Source of the DNA: Lepisosteus oculatus
Taxonomy: Eukaryota > Chordata > Actinopteri > Semionotiformes > Lepisosteidae
Reading direction: 5' to 3'
DNA length: 64,000 bases
Assembly: GCF_040954835.1 (NCBI RefSeq)
Contig: NC_090709.1
Location: 41,920,490-41,984,489, forward strand
The notes under the pieces are model-generated. The model was not told the DNA's origin. It made no database searches and was given only the letters and a program-made list of their open reading frames with translations. This document shows, piece by piece, positions 12,291 to 24,194 of this stretch (within the stretch, counting starts at the first letter, position 1; each line of letters opens with the position of its first letter). The position numbers and the translations under genes are program-made.

Positions 12291-13560
12291 GAGAGGGTTT
12301 TAATTTTCTGGACATCCTAGAAAGTGAAGGAAAAGATTAAAGGAGTGAACATCTAATCTCTATCCCAACCACACCCGTCTTCCCACTGGCCGCCTCTGGT
12401 CAGCCTGGAAAATTATACAGTCGAGAGAGCTCAGCATCAGTCCCAACACCACACCTGCCTCTCGACTGTCTGCTTGTGAACATCCTGGAAAATTAGGGAG
12501 AAGAACTCAGGACAGGGTTCAATCTTCATACGTACATGTCTTCCACAATGTCAGCCTCTGCACTTTTCCTGGTAAAGAAGGGAAAAAAACAGAGCAGCTA
12601 ACCTCTATCCCAACTCCTCATACATACCCGTCTTCCCACTGGCAGCCTCAGGACATCCTGGAAAACTACAGAAATGAACACAGGACAGAGCGTCAACCTC
12701 CATCCCAATACTTCACCCACACTGGTGTTCCCACTGACTTTTCTGGACATCCTGGAAAATGAGGGAAAAGAAACAGGAGACAACATCCAACCCCCAATCC
12801 ATCATCCCATCAATACTGGTCTTCCCACTGTCTTCCTCAGAAAATCCTGGAAAGTTAGGAAACAAGAGTGCAGGAGAGGGTTCAATCTTCATACATACCC
12901 GTCTTCCCACTATCGGCCTCTGGCCAGCCTGGAAATTTAAGGAAAATACAGTCCGATGTCAATCCCAACACCTCTTTCATACCCATCTTCCCACTGGCAG
13001 CCTCTGGACTCTGGAAAACCACAAATGAACACAGGACAGAGCGTCAACCTCCATCCACACTGGTCTTCCCCACTGGCTGCCCCTGACCTGGAGTCCATCT
13101 TGACCTCTGACCCCTGACATTTTGGTGTTTGAACTCAGAGTAGGAGACACTGCTGGAGACAGGAGAGACCATCAATCCCCATTCCATCTTCCTATCCAGA
13201 CCTGTCTCCCCAGTGTCAGACTCTGGACATCCTGGAAAAATAGGGAAAAAGACAGGAAAAAGCATCAACCTCCATTCCAACTCCTCCTCCATACCCATCT
13301 TCCAACTGTCAATTTTATGGACATCCCAGAAAATCAGGGAAAAGATTATAGGAGAGAACATCCAACCTCTATCCCAGCCATACTTGTCTCTCCACTGTCT
13401 GCCCCTGGACATCCTGGAAAATTAGGGAAAGGAAACAGGAGAGGGTTCAATCTTCATACGTACATGTCTTCCCAGTGTCAGCTGCTGGACTTATTGGAAA
13501 AGGGGAACGAGAGACAGGAGAGAGCATCCCACCTCCATCCCAGGACACGCTGCTGTAGGC
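12290..13560. repeat. Degenerate tandem repeat, about 100-bp unit
   Basis: Recurrent CATACCCGTCTTCCCACTG, CCTCTGGACATCCTGGAAAA and ATCAACCTCCATCCCAA blocks, about ten diverged copies. Open frames here are by-products of the repeat. Confidence 0.65.
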
Positions 13561-15000
13561 TGCACAGCTGTGACAGCTGGTCCGTGTGTCTGAGGGCAGC
13601 AGTCTGGCTCTGCAGTTTCTCTGTGCCTCGTCATCTGTGTTCAGCCCAGCGCTCGCCTGTCACTCAAGATTGTGTTAATTCAACAATAACAATACTTCAC
13701 CAGGCTCTAATATCAATGCTAGTAACTTTATAACAGTTCTCCTCTCTCACTAGTAGGGCTGTGTGTTGATGCCCTGGGTGTGACACAGGAGTGACAGGAC
13801 TAACCTGACCTTGTGCTCAGGCTGCAGGCTGGTGTTGGACTCAGGTACGAGAGTGTCAACAGCACACTGACCAGGTTCTTGGGGGCGAGAGACAGTAGGA
13901 GGTCAGGACACAGCCCTGAGGGTCACCCCCTGGAGCCCCGATAGGAGGAGTCCACTGGCTCTCCGCCTGGAGCTCGTCTCTAAGGAGCAACCTGAATCAG
14001 GGTCACCTGCAGCTCTTCATCATCATCATGGTCATCCTCACAGGCTCCAGCAGGCAGGAGATTGGGACACCCCGGATGTGTCCCCGAGATGACTCCTACT
14101 CTGTCCCCTCGGCATCTGTGGATCCCAGATTGGTCCGATCAGCCCCGATCATGTAAGACCAGCGTCGCCTGCGAGGGACAGCCAGTGAAGGAGAGACTCA
14201 CCTGGTCTGCACTCACCTGCCTGGCGCCTCGTGTCCTTCAGTGCTGATGGGGTACCCTGTCCCCTACCTGTGCTGACCGGTCGAGAACACCCTCTTGACT
14301 TCTAACTGCAGGTCTGGGGGTGCCCTCTCCTGCGTGGTACAGGGTCTGACCTGGCTCCTGTTGGGAATAAACATGCCTGAAGGCAGCCTGTGCTCCACCG
14401 AGTCCCGACTGCTCTGGTCCAGAGCTGCTGTTCTGGTAACCCGTCCTGGAAAGACACAGGCGTGTTGTCCACAGGCTCTCTCCCCCTTCCTCACCTTGTT
14501 TGGGGGTTCTGACACCCCTGGGCTCCCCTTCATTGTTATGGCACCACTGGGCTCCTCTTCCTCCTTATTCTGATACCCCTGGGCTCCTCCTGGTCATCCT
14601 GAGTCTTCTGGGGGTCCAGGCGCTGGGGCTCCTCCCAGAGTCGAGGTCCAGGAGGAGTTTCTTCCTGTTGGCTTCTCCCAGATCTTCCAGACTCCTCAGG
14701 CCTGAGCCGGGCTGGGAGGAGGGAACCTTCCCCGAGATCCTGAAGTCCGACGTCCAGACGACACGACCGGAGAGATGGAGCCGATGGGGGAGGATGTGGG
14801 CGTCGGGGCTCCTGGTGTCCGACTGGGAGAGAGCTCCGATGTCGGAGTGTCTGTCCTCCCTCTTGACTTTTCCTCCTTCAGGATCCCACAGAGATCTCGG
14901 TTGAGTGTGTTCACGGTCACACAGGAATGTTCCTCGGCTTCAACTGGCTGGTACCCCACTCCTCCAGCTCCCACCTGGCTGGTACCCCACTCCTCTCACC
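13560..15000. other. GC-rich unique region, no gene identified
   Basis: No homology recognised. The minus strand has an open frame of about 124 codons without ATG at 14939-14568 (includes WDPEGGKVKREDRHSDIG). Other frames are also partly open because of base composition. Confidence 0.3.
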
Positions 15001-15850
15001 ATTCCAGTGAACACAGAGAGATCCACTGGTTTAGTGACTCACCATTCCAGTGAATATCCAGCACAGTAACTATGTAGTACAATAATTATTCACGAAATAA
15101 AGTGATGTTTTTTGTACAGCCATTGCTGAACACCCAGCGTAGTGAAGACCCAATAGTTATTCATAGTAGAGTGACTGGTTTAGTGTCCAACCATCACAGT
15201 GAAGATTCTGTGAAGCGAATATTTAATAAAATAATAAGCAAAGACACCAACGAGTGTAGTGACTTACCATTTCAGTGAACATCTTTTAAACCATTACTGT
15301 GAATTTCCAATACAGACAATTATCTATGACAGTGAATCTCCAGTACAGAGACTCAGTCACAGAGAATATTCATTACATTGCTTATCTGTTACAGTGAATA
15401 CACAATACCAGTCACAGTGAATAATTGTAAGTAATTATCAATCACAACAAATACCAGTAATAGTGACTGGCCAGTTCAGTGAATATCTGTTACAGTGATT
15501 CACTATCACAGTGACCAGCCACTACAGTGAATAAGAGTGAATATTGAGGACAAAGACTGTTGTGACTAACCATTACAAATTACTATCCAGTAAACTGAAT
15601 ATCCAACACAAAATATTCAGGGAAAAGACTGCCTGGATTAGTGACTAACCATTAGAGAGATAATCCAGGATAGTGAAGATGCAAAAAGAGATTCAGGAAA
15701 GAAGCTGGTTTAGTGACCTACCATACCAGTGAACCCCCAGCATAGTAAATAGGCCAATAAACTAATTATTCAGGAAGCAGACTGAAGAGACGGTCTGGTT
15801 TAGTGGTTAACACGTACAGAGAGTATCCAAGAAAGGGTGTCCTCGTTAAT
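15000..15850. repeat. AT-rich degenerate tandem repeat
   Basis: Repeated CAGTGAATATCCAGTACAG and TGGTTTAGTGACCAACCATT elements; unit about 45-90 bp, strongly diverged. Confidence 0.55.
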
Positions 15851-16099
15851 TCTCCGTCAGGTTTTCAGTTGTTTTGGTACAAAACTGTACTTCATTAAGC
15901 AACACCTGTAGTCTTCCGCTGAACTGTTCCAAAAGTCCATCTGTGTTTTCCAGGGAATCATGTGGCCTTGCGAGGAGAATTGGAGACAAACAATGATGAA
16001 CTATTGACATATTCATACTTGGTCAGATATTAAGTTTAACATCATCGGCTCAAAATGGCTGGTGATGCTCAGGTCTACAACCACACTAAACCCGACAGT

Positions 16100-16675
16100 G
16101 AAGTAGCTGTCTCTGCTCTGCACCGTGCGTCTCTATCCTGTACAAATACAGGTCAGGTGTGACTCTGCACCACGCGTCTCTGGACTGTACAGATACAGGT
16201 CCGGTGTGACTCTGCACCACGCGTCTCTGGACTGTACAGATACAGGACAGGTGTGTCTCTGCACCACCTGTCTCTGGACTGTATAGATACAGGTCCGGTG
16301 TGTCCCTGCACCACGCGTCCCTGGACTGTATAGATACAGGTCCGGTGTGTCCCTGCACCACGCGTCCCTGGACTGTATAGATACAGGTCCGGTGTGTCTC
16401 TGCACCACGCGTCCCTGGACTGTATAGATACAGGTCCGGTGTGTCTCTACTGTGCGTCTCTGGACTGTACAGATACAGGTCCGGTGTGACTCTACTGTGT
16501 GTCTCTAGACTGTATAGATACAGGACAGGTTGCGTCCCTGTACTGCGCATCCCAAGACTGTATAGATACAGGTCAGGTGCAACTGTACTGCGCATCTCTG
16601 GACCATATAGATACAGAACAGGTGCGTCTCTGGACCGTGCATCTCTAGACTGTATAAATACAGGACAGGTGTGTC
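16100..16675. repeat. 47-bp minisatellite, about 12 copies
   Basis: Period 47 measured from GCACCACGCGTC at 16167, 16214, 16261 and 16308. Unit includes TGGACTGTACAGATACAGGT. Confidence 0.8.
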
Positions 16676-16683
16676 TCACTCAC

Positions 16684-16768
16684 CTCTCTCTCATGCTCAG
16701 TGACTGAGCCAGTGGACACACGCAGAAGGAGAGCAGAGAACAGGGTGAAGATCAGACTCACTCCCCAT
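16684..16768 (-). pseudogene. Possible broken signal-peptide exon of another Ig-type gene
   Basis: On the minus strand an ATG followed by GGGG is out of frame with a typical leader, VSLIFTLFSALLLRVSTGSV, which ends at a strong donor (GTGAGTGAG). Removing one G from the run would restore an in-frame start, so this looks like a one-base insertion. No following domain exon was found, because the next 600 bp are a minisatellite. Could be chance. Confidence 0.3.
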
Positions 16769-17527
16769 CAGGGTGGGTGGGCTCTTTTTCCTTTTCCTCT
16801 CAATCACAAGAAGGAAGATCAGAAACCCTTCAGCACAGAAGTGAGTTCTCCTCCTCAGTCTCATCATTAATTTCATGCTCCTGCCCCAGCTTGTGTTCAG
16901 CCAACAGGAACGTGAGGGTGGATGAGACTGAGGAAGAACTACAATGAGCTGTTTTTTTCCTACAACAGACAAGATGGATCACAAAGAAGGAGGAGTCCTC
17001 TGGCCCATCTTACCCCTCTGGCAGTTAGGAGTTACATGTTTGGAGGATCTGGAGAGAAACCAGGGTTCGACAACATGGCTGGGCAGCTTGTTCCCCACCC
17101 CCACCACCCTTGGTGTAATGAAGCGTAGATATGACCCCCCCCCAAGAGCAAGCTCAAACTTCCCCCACCTGCTGGGAATAAACACTTGAACAAGGACTTA
17201 ATACAACCAACGTCTGCATTTTTTCCTCCCAGAGGATACAGACCGATTTCACACACCTCCTTAATCTGCCCTTGACCTACCGTCAGGACCTCCCACAAAG
17301 AGCACAAGCAGCCTCACAGAAACACTGTTCTCTCCCCCTTGAGGCAGCAGTCTGGCTCTCTTCCCAGTTTGAATGCCAACTTCCTGAACTAAACCCCTAC
17401 ACAGCTGCAGGAAAATCTGCACATTTTTTTACATGTATATTTTCCATGGTCTGACAGATTTCATCTCCAAATATTGAGATCACAGCCTGCCACACCCCAC
17501 AAAGAAAAGAGTGTGATTTGTCCCCAC

Positions 17528-17830
17528 CTGTAAGCAGTCTGGTTGGATCTCTCCTCCGTCTCTGGTGGTGCAGTAGTACAGTCGGTCTCTCTGAGCCTTT
17601 TAATTCTCAGACCGGGAGAGCGAGTGGAGCTGGAAGACCATCAGGACTGAGAGCGATACAAGAACCCCCTCTGTCAGGAGCGTAGACCCCTCTAGTGACC
17701 CTACTGTAGACCCGCTCACCTCCCACAGTGACGATAGTGTTTCCCTGAAGGTCCCTCACTCTGTAGCTCCCCTGATCAGACGCCCTCAGGTCCTTGCAGA
17801 CGCATACAGGCGAAAAACAAAACCGGTCGC
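17528..17830 (-). pseudogene. Decayed Ig receptor fragment (D2-like end joined to V-domain end)
   Basis: Minus-strand 17800-17720 encodes LRASDQGSYRVRDLQGNT, very close to the end of gene 3 D2, followed by a good donor and a 90-bp intron matching the gene 3 D2-D3 intron. After the acceptor the next block (17629-17528) is not D3 but the end of a V domain: STRSPGLRIKRLRETD, then, in a shifted frame, LYYCTTRDGGEI, then a donor-like GTGGGG. The frame shift between RETD and LYYC, and the missing first half of both domains, mark it as broken. Probably made by unequal recombination between neighbouring Ig genes. Confidence 0.6.
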
Positions 17831-17839
17831 TTCCATACG

Positions 17840-18215
17840 AAAGACCTCCGTCTTCATCGAAATCGTTCATCAGCGCAAATAAAAGCCGCTATAATTGGAT
17901 TCGCGTTCAGATCACACTCAAACACGCAACCGCTGCTCTCGTTTGTTCAACAACTAATTACCCTTGAGTATCGCGCTTGTACGCTCATCTGGTATACAAA
18001 GATGCCCCTTTTAAACTTAAAAACAAGAACTTCCCGTTATACATAAACACGACACAAAGTAATTCTATATTAACGTGACCAACATGTTCATTTACGGTTT
18101 AAATTAATTGAAATGTCGCGATTCAGAGCGTCTTGTAGTCCGTGCTAATTAGGACAGCAATGCTGAGCCCTTTGTGTAATGAGCACAAGTTCAGCTGGTC
18201 TCTAACTTCACACAA
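17840..18215. repeat. Direct duplication, copy 1
   Basis: Matches 18330-18695: shared CGCAAATAAAAGCCGCT region, CACGACACAAAGTAAT and GCGTCTTGTAGTCCGTGCTA, in the same order. About 490-bp offset, roughly 85-90% similar. Confidence 0.75.
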
Positions 18216-18329
18216 ATTAAAAACACACTTCGATAAACTGCAACACGTCGCCTCTAAATGTGCAGACACAAATGTATATATTGTACATACAACCGAACAA
18301 AAAAAAAACGTTCGCTTACATCTGAAGGA

Positions 18330-18695
18330 TCTCCGTATGAATCTTCGTCATTTACCAGTGCAAATAAAACCCGCTTCAATAGGATTCGCGTTCAAATTCA
18401 AACCCGCAACTGCTGCTCTCGTTTGCGTCGTGACGAATTGGCGTCGAGTATGGCGTTAGTCATCTCGTACACTCATCTGGTATAATTTAGCATGATTGAC
18501 CTTCTTAAATTAAAACATCCCGTTATACACAAACACGACACAAAGTAATAGTTCAATATTAACGTGACCAACATATTCATTTACGGGTTAAATTAATTGA
18601 AATGCTCCGACTCAGAGCGTCTTGTAGTTCGTGCTAATTAGGACAGCAATGCTGAGCCCTTTGTGTAGTAAGCACAAGTTCAGCTGGTCTCCAAC
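18330..18695. repeat. Direct duplication, copy 2
   Basis: Second copy of 17840-18215. It ends at CAGCTGGTCTCCAACTTGAC; the following 18700-18960 is unique and GC-rich. Confidence 0.75.
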
Positions 18696-19084
18696 TTGAC
18701 TCCGCACGGTTTTTCGTAGCATTGAGCTCAGAGCTGTAGCTCTTCTCCAGACAGCAGCGTGCTCTCCGAGAGTTTGCGCTAAACACTGTACTGTACATCA
18801 CATACCTCTGCTTCCGAGCCCAGTCAGCTCTGCTGTGTTCACGACAGGACCTCCGCTCTCTCTCTCCCCTGTGATCTGATCCGACAAATGACGTTTCCCT
18901 CCGCTCTGGACCACAGACCTCTCTCACACCACCTGGGTGAGATCGTACCCCGGCCAATCAGGAGACTTCATCAATTAAGCAATTAAGCGTCCAGAAACTT
19001 TATTGAAAACGCAAGTTCAGTTTCCAAAGAATGCACCTGAAAATAGTCAATCAATAATTTTGATTGAAAAGGCAATCGGGGGCT

Positions 19085-19739
19085 CCCCTCTCCTCTCAGG
19101 ACACCAGTCCATCACAGGACACACACACTCACACACTGGACAGGACACCAGTCCATCACAGGACACACACACACACACAATGTGATCAGTGATTATTTCA
19201 GTCAGGTTTAAATTAAAACTAATGAACCTTTACTTTTGAACTCATTAAATCTATACGATATGAATGTGACAGATTAGTGTCACACTCATATTGTAGATTA
19301 GATTAGATTAAGCCTTTAACTGTCTTGTCTAACCCTACTGTGATTCTTTTACGAAAAACGTGGAAATAGGCTACATATATTTGGGTAAAAATGTAGTTTC
19401 AAGCAGAAAATAACACAAAGACTAGGCTATGCAATCACAATTTATGAAGTCAGTGTCCATATCTGATGAAGCAGGGATCTGTCTTTAAAGCAGGGCTGCC
19501 CAGTCCTGGTCCTGGAGGGGTCAGTGTGTGTGTGTGTCTGCAGAGTCTCCAGGGGTCTTTAAAGCAGGGCTGTCCAGTCCTGGTCCTGGAGGGGTCAGTG
19601 TGTGTGTGTCTACAGAGTCTCCAGGGGTCTTTAAAGCAGGGCTGTCCAGTCCTGGTCCTGGAGGGGTCAGTGTGTGTGTGTCTGAGGAGTCTTCAGGGTT
19701 CTTTAAAGCAGGGCTGTCCAGTCCTGGTCCTGGAGGGGT

Positions 19740-19782
<43 letters not shown>

Positions 19783-20893
19783 TGCAGAGTCTCCAGGGGT
19801 CTTTAAAGCAGGGCTGTCCAGTCCTGCTCCTAGATAAATCCTGTGCATAAATCGGAGATCTATCTGAGCACTTAGGAGAAGTTATTTCCAGTACTCGCTT
19901 TTTCCCTGGAAAGAAACGCAGCCCTTTTGTACTGAAGACGTAAATGAGCAAAACATTAAATTGTCAACATATAAACGTGTGATATTATATATGATTGTTA
20001 AAACACTGAAATGGTCTTAATAATCTATAATAGCACACGGTCTGAAGAGTGTACTTACGGAGTACTTCCTGTCTTTGTCCACAAGGTGGCACCCCATCAC
20101 AGTACAGACATTTCCCTCTCTACAGAAGACCAAATACTAGGCGGATTTCAAAACAGACTGTCCATGAATTAAACTAAAGACGTATGAATCTTAATTTACA
20201 CTACGCTTTGGCTGGAAAAGGTTTAAAGGAGATAAAACGTGGTCCCCACTTTTTGTGGGCTCGGTGCCTCCCGGGAAATGTAGTTCTTTCACGCCCCGGT
20301 CTTGTAGTCCGTGAGCACCGCGCTTGTGTGCCGTTCCGTTCTGGTCCGGTCCGGTCCGGTCCAGTGCAGATGCAGGATGGTCTGAGCACATTAGGGTCGG
20401 GAACAATAAGGAAATAAGCAGTATTTAATCAGATAGAGGCTCTTGGCTTTCTGTATGCCTCCGTCTCGCACGCCCGAGCAGTTTGTGACAACTCCTGAGC
20501 CGAGATGGGAGGGGCCAGAGGGCAGGAGGAGGAGGGAGGGGGCGTGTTTACGTCTGCTCCGTCGGCCAATCAATGCCGCGACTCCGACGGGAGTGGGCGG
20601 GGCGGGCGCTGGTGGGCGTGTCGCGTAGGCGGAAGCCCACGACAGCACCAGAGCAGTAAACAGGGGGCTCGACATGGCGTAGCAACACGTTGAAAACCCG
20701 CAGCTACTGCTAACAGATCGATGGTCTACTAACACTTCACAACGCCTACAAGTGCTTCTGCTCGCTGACCGTTAGTTGCGGTTTTGGGGGGAGTGCAGCC
20801 TGAGCACACGTAAAGGCTCCTGTGGTCTGGAGTCACAGGATGTCAGCAGTAGTTTTGCGCTCAGATCCGAGCAGGTCTTGACACGCTAACCTC
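19085..20893. repeat. 1.8-kb segmental duplication, copy 1
   Basis: Collinear and nearly identical to 21178-22918, from the CCATCACAGGACACACAC minisatellite through a TTTAAAGCAGGGCTGTCCAG array (19490-19830) and a CpG-rich promoter-like part to GAGCAGGTCTTGACACGC. Confidence 0.9.
20263..20640 (+). promoter_or_regulatory. CpG-rich promoter-like region, copy 1
   Basis: ZNF143-type site on the minus strand (GGGAAATGTAGTT at 20272-20284), CCAAT in CGGCCAATCAATG (about 20571), Sp1-type GGGCGGGGCGGGCG (about 20596). Downstream ATG at 20674 is followed by GCG and then TAG. Confidence 0.5.
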
Positions 20894-20894
20894 C

Positions 20895-21170
20895 GTTTGG
20901 CTCGTCTCTGGGCTCACCAGAGCTTTTAGACACACCGAATGTGCACGCAGGATCACTTTTGGTTCGTCTCTGGGCTCACCAGAGCTTTTAGACACACCGG
21001 ATGTGCACACAGGATCACGCTGGGCTCGTCTCTGGGCTCACCAGAGCTTTTATACACACTGAATGTGCACACAGAATCACATCTGACTCGTCTCAGTGCT
21101 CACCGGAGCATTTGGACGCACTGAATGTGGACACAGAATCACGCTGGAGTTTATCCCATCAAGCAACAGG
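20895..21170 (-). repeat. 62-bp minisatellite, about 4 copies
   Basis: CTCACCAGAGCTTTTAGACA units; same family, opposite orientation, as the array at 30900-31860. Confidence 0.8.
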
Positions 21171-22312
21171 CACAAGGCAGTCCATCACAGGACACACACA
21201 CACACACCCTGGACAGGACAGCAGTCCATCACAGGACACACACACACAATGTGATCAGTGATTATTTCAGTCAGGTTTAAATCAAAACTAATGAACCTTT
21301 ACTTTTGAACTCATTAAATCTATACGTTATGAATGTGACAGATTAGTGTCACACTCATATTGTAGATAGATTAGATTAAGCCTTTAACTGTCTTGTCTAA
21401 CCCTTCTGTGATTCTTTTATGAAAAACTTGGAAATAGGCTTCATAGGTTTGGGTAAAAATGTAGTTTCACACTAAAAAGCAGAAAATAACACAAAGACTA
21501 GGCTATGCAATCACAATTTATGAAGCCAGTGTCCATATCTGGTGAAGCAGGAATCTGTCTTTAAAGCAGGGCTGTCCAGTCCTGGTCCTGGAGGGGTCAG
21601 TGTGTGTGTGTGCAGAGTCTCCAGGGGTCTTTAAAGCAGGGCTGTCCAGTCCTGGTCCTGGAGGGGTCAGTGTGTGTGTGTGTGTGTCTGCAGAGTCTCC
21701 AGGGGTCTTTAAAGCAGGGCTGTCCAGTCCTGGTCCTGGAGGGGTCAGTGTGTGTGTGTGTGTCTGCAGAGTCTCCAGGGGTCTTTAAAGCAGGGCTGTC
21801 CAGTCCAGTCCTGGAGGGGTCAGTGTGTGTGTGTGTCTGCAGAATCTCCAGGGGTCTTTAAAGCAGGGCTGTCCAGTCCTGGTCCTAGATAAATCCTGTG
21901 CATAAATCGGAGATCTATCTGAGCACAGGGAGAGGTTATTTCCAGTACTTGCTTTTTCCCTGGAAAGAAACGCAGCCCTTTTGTACCGAAGACGTAAATG
22001 AGCAAAACATTAAATTGTCAACATATAAACGTGTGATATTATATATGATTGTTAAAACACTGAAATGGTCTTAATCTATAATAGCACACGGTCTGAAGAA
22101 TGTACCTACGGAGTAATTACTGTCTTTGTCCACAAGGTGGCACCTCATCACAGTACAGACATTTATGCTCTATAGAAGACCAAATACCAGGCGGATTTCA
22201 AAACAGACTGTCCATGAATTAAACTAAAGACGTATGAATCTTAATTTACACTACGCTTTGGCTGGAAAAAGTTTAAAGGAGACAAAACGTGGTCCCCACT
22301 TTTTGTGGGCTC

Positions 22313-22690
22313 GGTGCCTCCCGGGAAATGTAGTTCTTTCACGCCCCGGTCTTGTAGTCCGTGAGCACCGCGCTTGTGTGCCGTTCCAGTCCAGTGCAGA
22401 TGCAGGATGGTCTGAGCACATTAGGGTCGGGAACAATAAGGAAATAAGCAGTATTTAATCAGATAGAGGCTCTTGGCTTTCTGTATGCTTCTGTCTCGCA
22501 CGCCCGAGCAGTTTGTGACAACTCCTGAACCGAGATGGGAGGGGCCAGAGGGCAGGAGGAGGGAGGGGGGCGTGTTTACGTCGGCTCCGTCGGCCAATCA
22601 ATGCCTCCCGACGGGAGTGGGCGGGGCGGGCGCTGGTGGGCGTGTCGCGTAGGCGGAAGCCCACGACAGCACCAGAGCCGTAAACAGGGG
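22313..22690 (+). promoter_or_regulatory. CpG-rich promoter-like region, copy 2
   Basis: Same elements as copy 1 in the second duplicate: ZNF143-type site, CCAAT and GC boxes, then ATG at 22698. Confidence 0.5.
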
Positions 22691-22697
22691 GCTCGAT

Positions 22698-22799
22698 ATG
22701 GCGTCTTATCACGTTGAAAACCCGCAGCTACTGCTAACAGATCGATGGTCTACTAACACTTCACAACGCCTACAAGTGCTTCTGCTCGCTGACCGTTAG
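22698..22799 (+). CDS. Small ORF after duplicated promoter (33 aa)
   Basis: MASYHVENPQLLLTDRW and then 16 more residues to TAG. Placed just after CCAAT and GC boxes, as a first coding exon would be. The equivalent in copy 1 stops after two codons (ATG GCG TAG), so one copy is broken or neither is coding. I do not recognise the peptide. Confidence 0.25.
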   Translation: MASYHVENPQLLLTDRWSTNTSQRLQVLLLADR

Positions 22800-23029
22800 T
22801 TGCGGTTTTGGGGGGAGTGCAGCCTGAGCACACGTAAAGGCTCCTGTGGTCTGGAGTCACAGGATGTCAGCAGTAGTTTTGCGCTCAGATCCGAGCAGGT
22901 CTTGACACGCCAACCTCCTACAGAGCGCCAAACAACAACAACAACAATAACAACGAAATATCACCCAAGAGACTAGTTGCGGTCGCAGTTAATCACCAGT
23001 ACCGCGTCCGACATGTTGTGTTTGACCGT

Positions 23030-23095
23030 GCCGTCAAAAAAACATTTCCCCCAGGGGACAATAAAGCCTGGAATTGAAAACTGAATTGAAAATGA
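23030..23095 (+). mobile_element. Short retroelement 3' tail
   Basis: CCCCAGGGGACAATAAAGCC followed by short TGAATTGAAAA repeats resembles the 3' end of a fish SINE or LINE; the body is missing. Confidence 0.35.
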
Positions 23096-23169
23096 TGGAG
23101 GTAAACGCAGAAATTCCCCAGATCACACCGTTTTGTCCGTATATAGACGAACACCCCCCTCCACACACA

Positions 23170-23640
23170 CATACAAATTCACACCAGTCCATCACAGGAC
23201 ACACACACACACTCACACACCCTGGACAGGACAGCAGTCCATCACAGGACACACACTCACACACCCTGGACAGGACACCGGTCCATCACAGGACACACAC
23301 ACACCCACACTCACATCACACACATACTGGACAGGACAACAGTCCATCATAGGACACACACACACTCACACACCCTGTACAGGACACCAGTCCATGACAG
23401 GACACACTCACAGACCCTGGACAGGACACCAGTCCATCACAGACACACACACCCTGGACAGGACACCAGTCCATCACAGGACACACACACACACACTCAC
23501 ACACCCTGGACAGGACACCAGTCCATCACAGGACACACACACACCCTGGACAGGACACGAGTCCATCACAGGACACACACACACCCTGGACAGGACACCA
23601 GTCCATCACAGGACACACACACACACTCACACCAGGGCCA
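23170..23640. repeat. Minisatellite with CCAGTCCATCACAGGACACA units
   Basis: About 12 variable-length units with embedded CA dinucleotide runs (ACACCCTGGACAGGACA). Same family at 19085-19180, 21178-21245, 63815-64000 and, inverted, at 30626-30890. Confidence 0.85.
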
Positions 23641-23699
23641 GTTTTCCCGGAAGCTGATCAACCCACCAGCACGTCTCTGAGCCGTGTGCAGGAAACCCC

Positions 23700-23795
23700 C
23701 CACGAACACCAGATAAACTCCGGGTCCAGATTCGAACCCGGGTCCCCCGTCAATCCGAGGCCACCCATGCTGGCGACTACGACGCCGTGCCGATC
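23700..23795 (-). repeat. tRNA-like element
   Basis: Minus strand carries GGGACCCGGGTTCGAATCTG (B-box) preceded by a GGCGTCGTAGTCGCC A-box-like segment. Probably a SINE head; arms do not pair well enough for a functional tRNA. Confidence 0.4.
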
Positions 23796-24194
23796 CCCGG
23801 CGTAAATTCCGCACTCCAAGACACCAGCGAGCAGGGGAGATCGGCCACACACGGGAGAGAAGGCGGACGTCTTTTTCTCGACAGCCGCATCACGTTCAGA
23901 GCAGCGAAAAGCCATCCGTTGGACCCGGAAACGTTACGTGCTTATAGAACTGTCCGCGACAACCCGACACATTTTCACTTGGATAATGATCAGAAGAAGC
24001 GCGGGGTTTCTGAGAGTTAAAGATACCTCCCACATTTATGCGCTATTGAAGCTTCAAAGCGCCCCCGCGATCTGCGATTTTGTTCCCTTGAAGAAACTGC
24101 GCGGTCACATCTCTGGCGACTTTTCTCAATGCAGAAAATGTATGTAATAGAGAGGAGGCCGCTACCTCGATCTACACCTCTAATCGATATCACC

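Larger units (their letters stand above)
21178..22918. repeat. 1.8-kb segmental duplication, copy 2
   Basis: Copy of 19085-20893, differing by small indels and a shorter minisatellite. Separated from copy 1 by a 62-bp minisatellite (20895-21170). Confidence 0.9.

Noticed and set aside
23170-23640. CRISPR-like array
   Set aside because: Direct repeats with short spacers, but spacers are CA-rich variants of the same sequence and the context is a vertebrate; it is a minisatellite.
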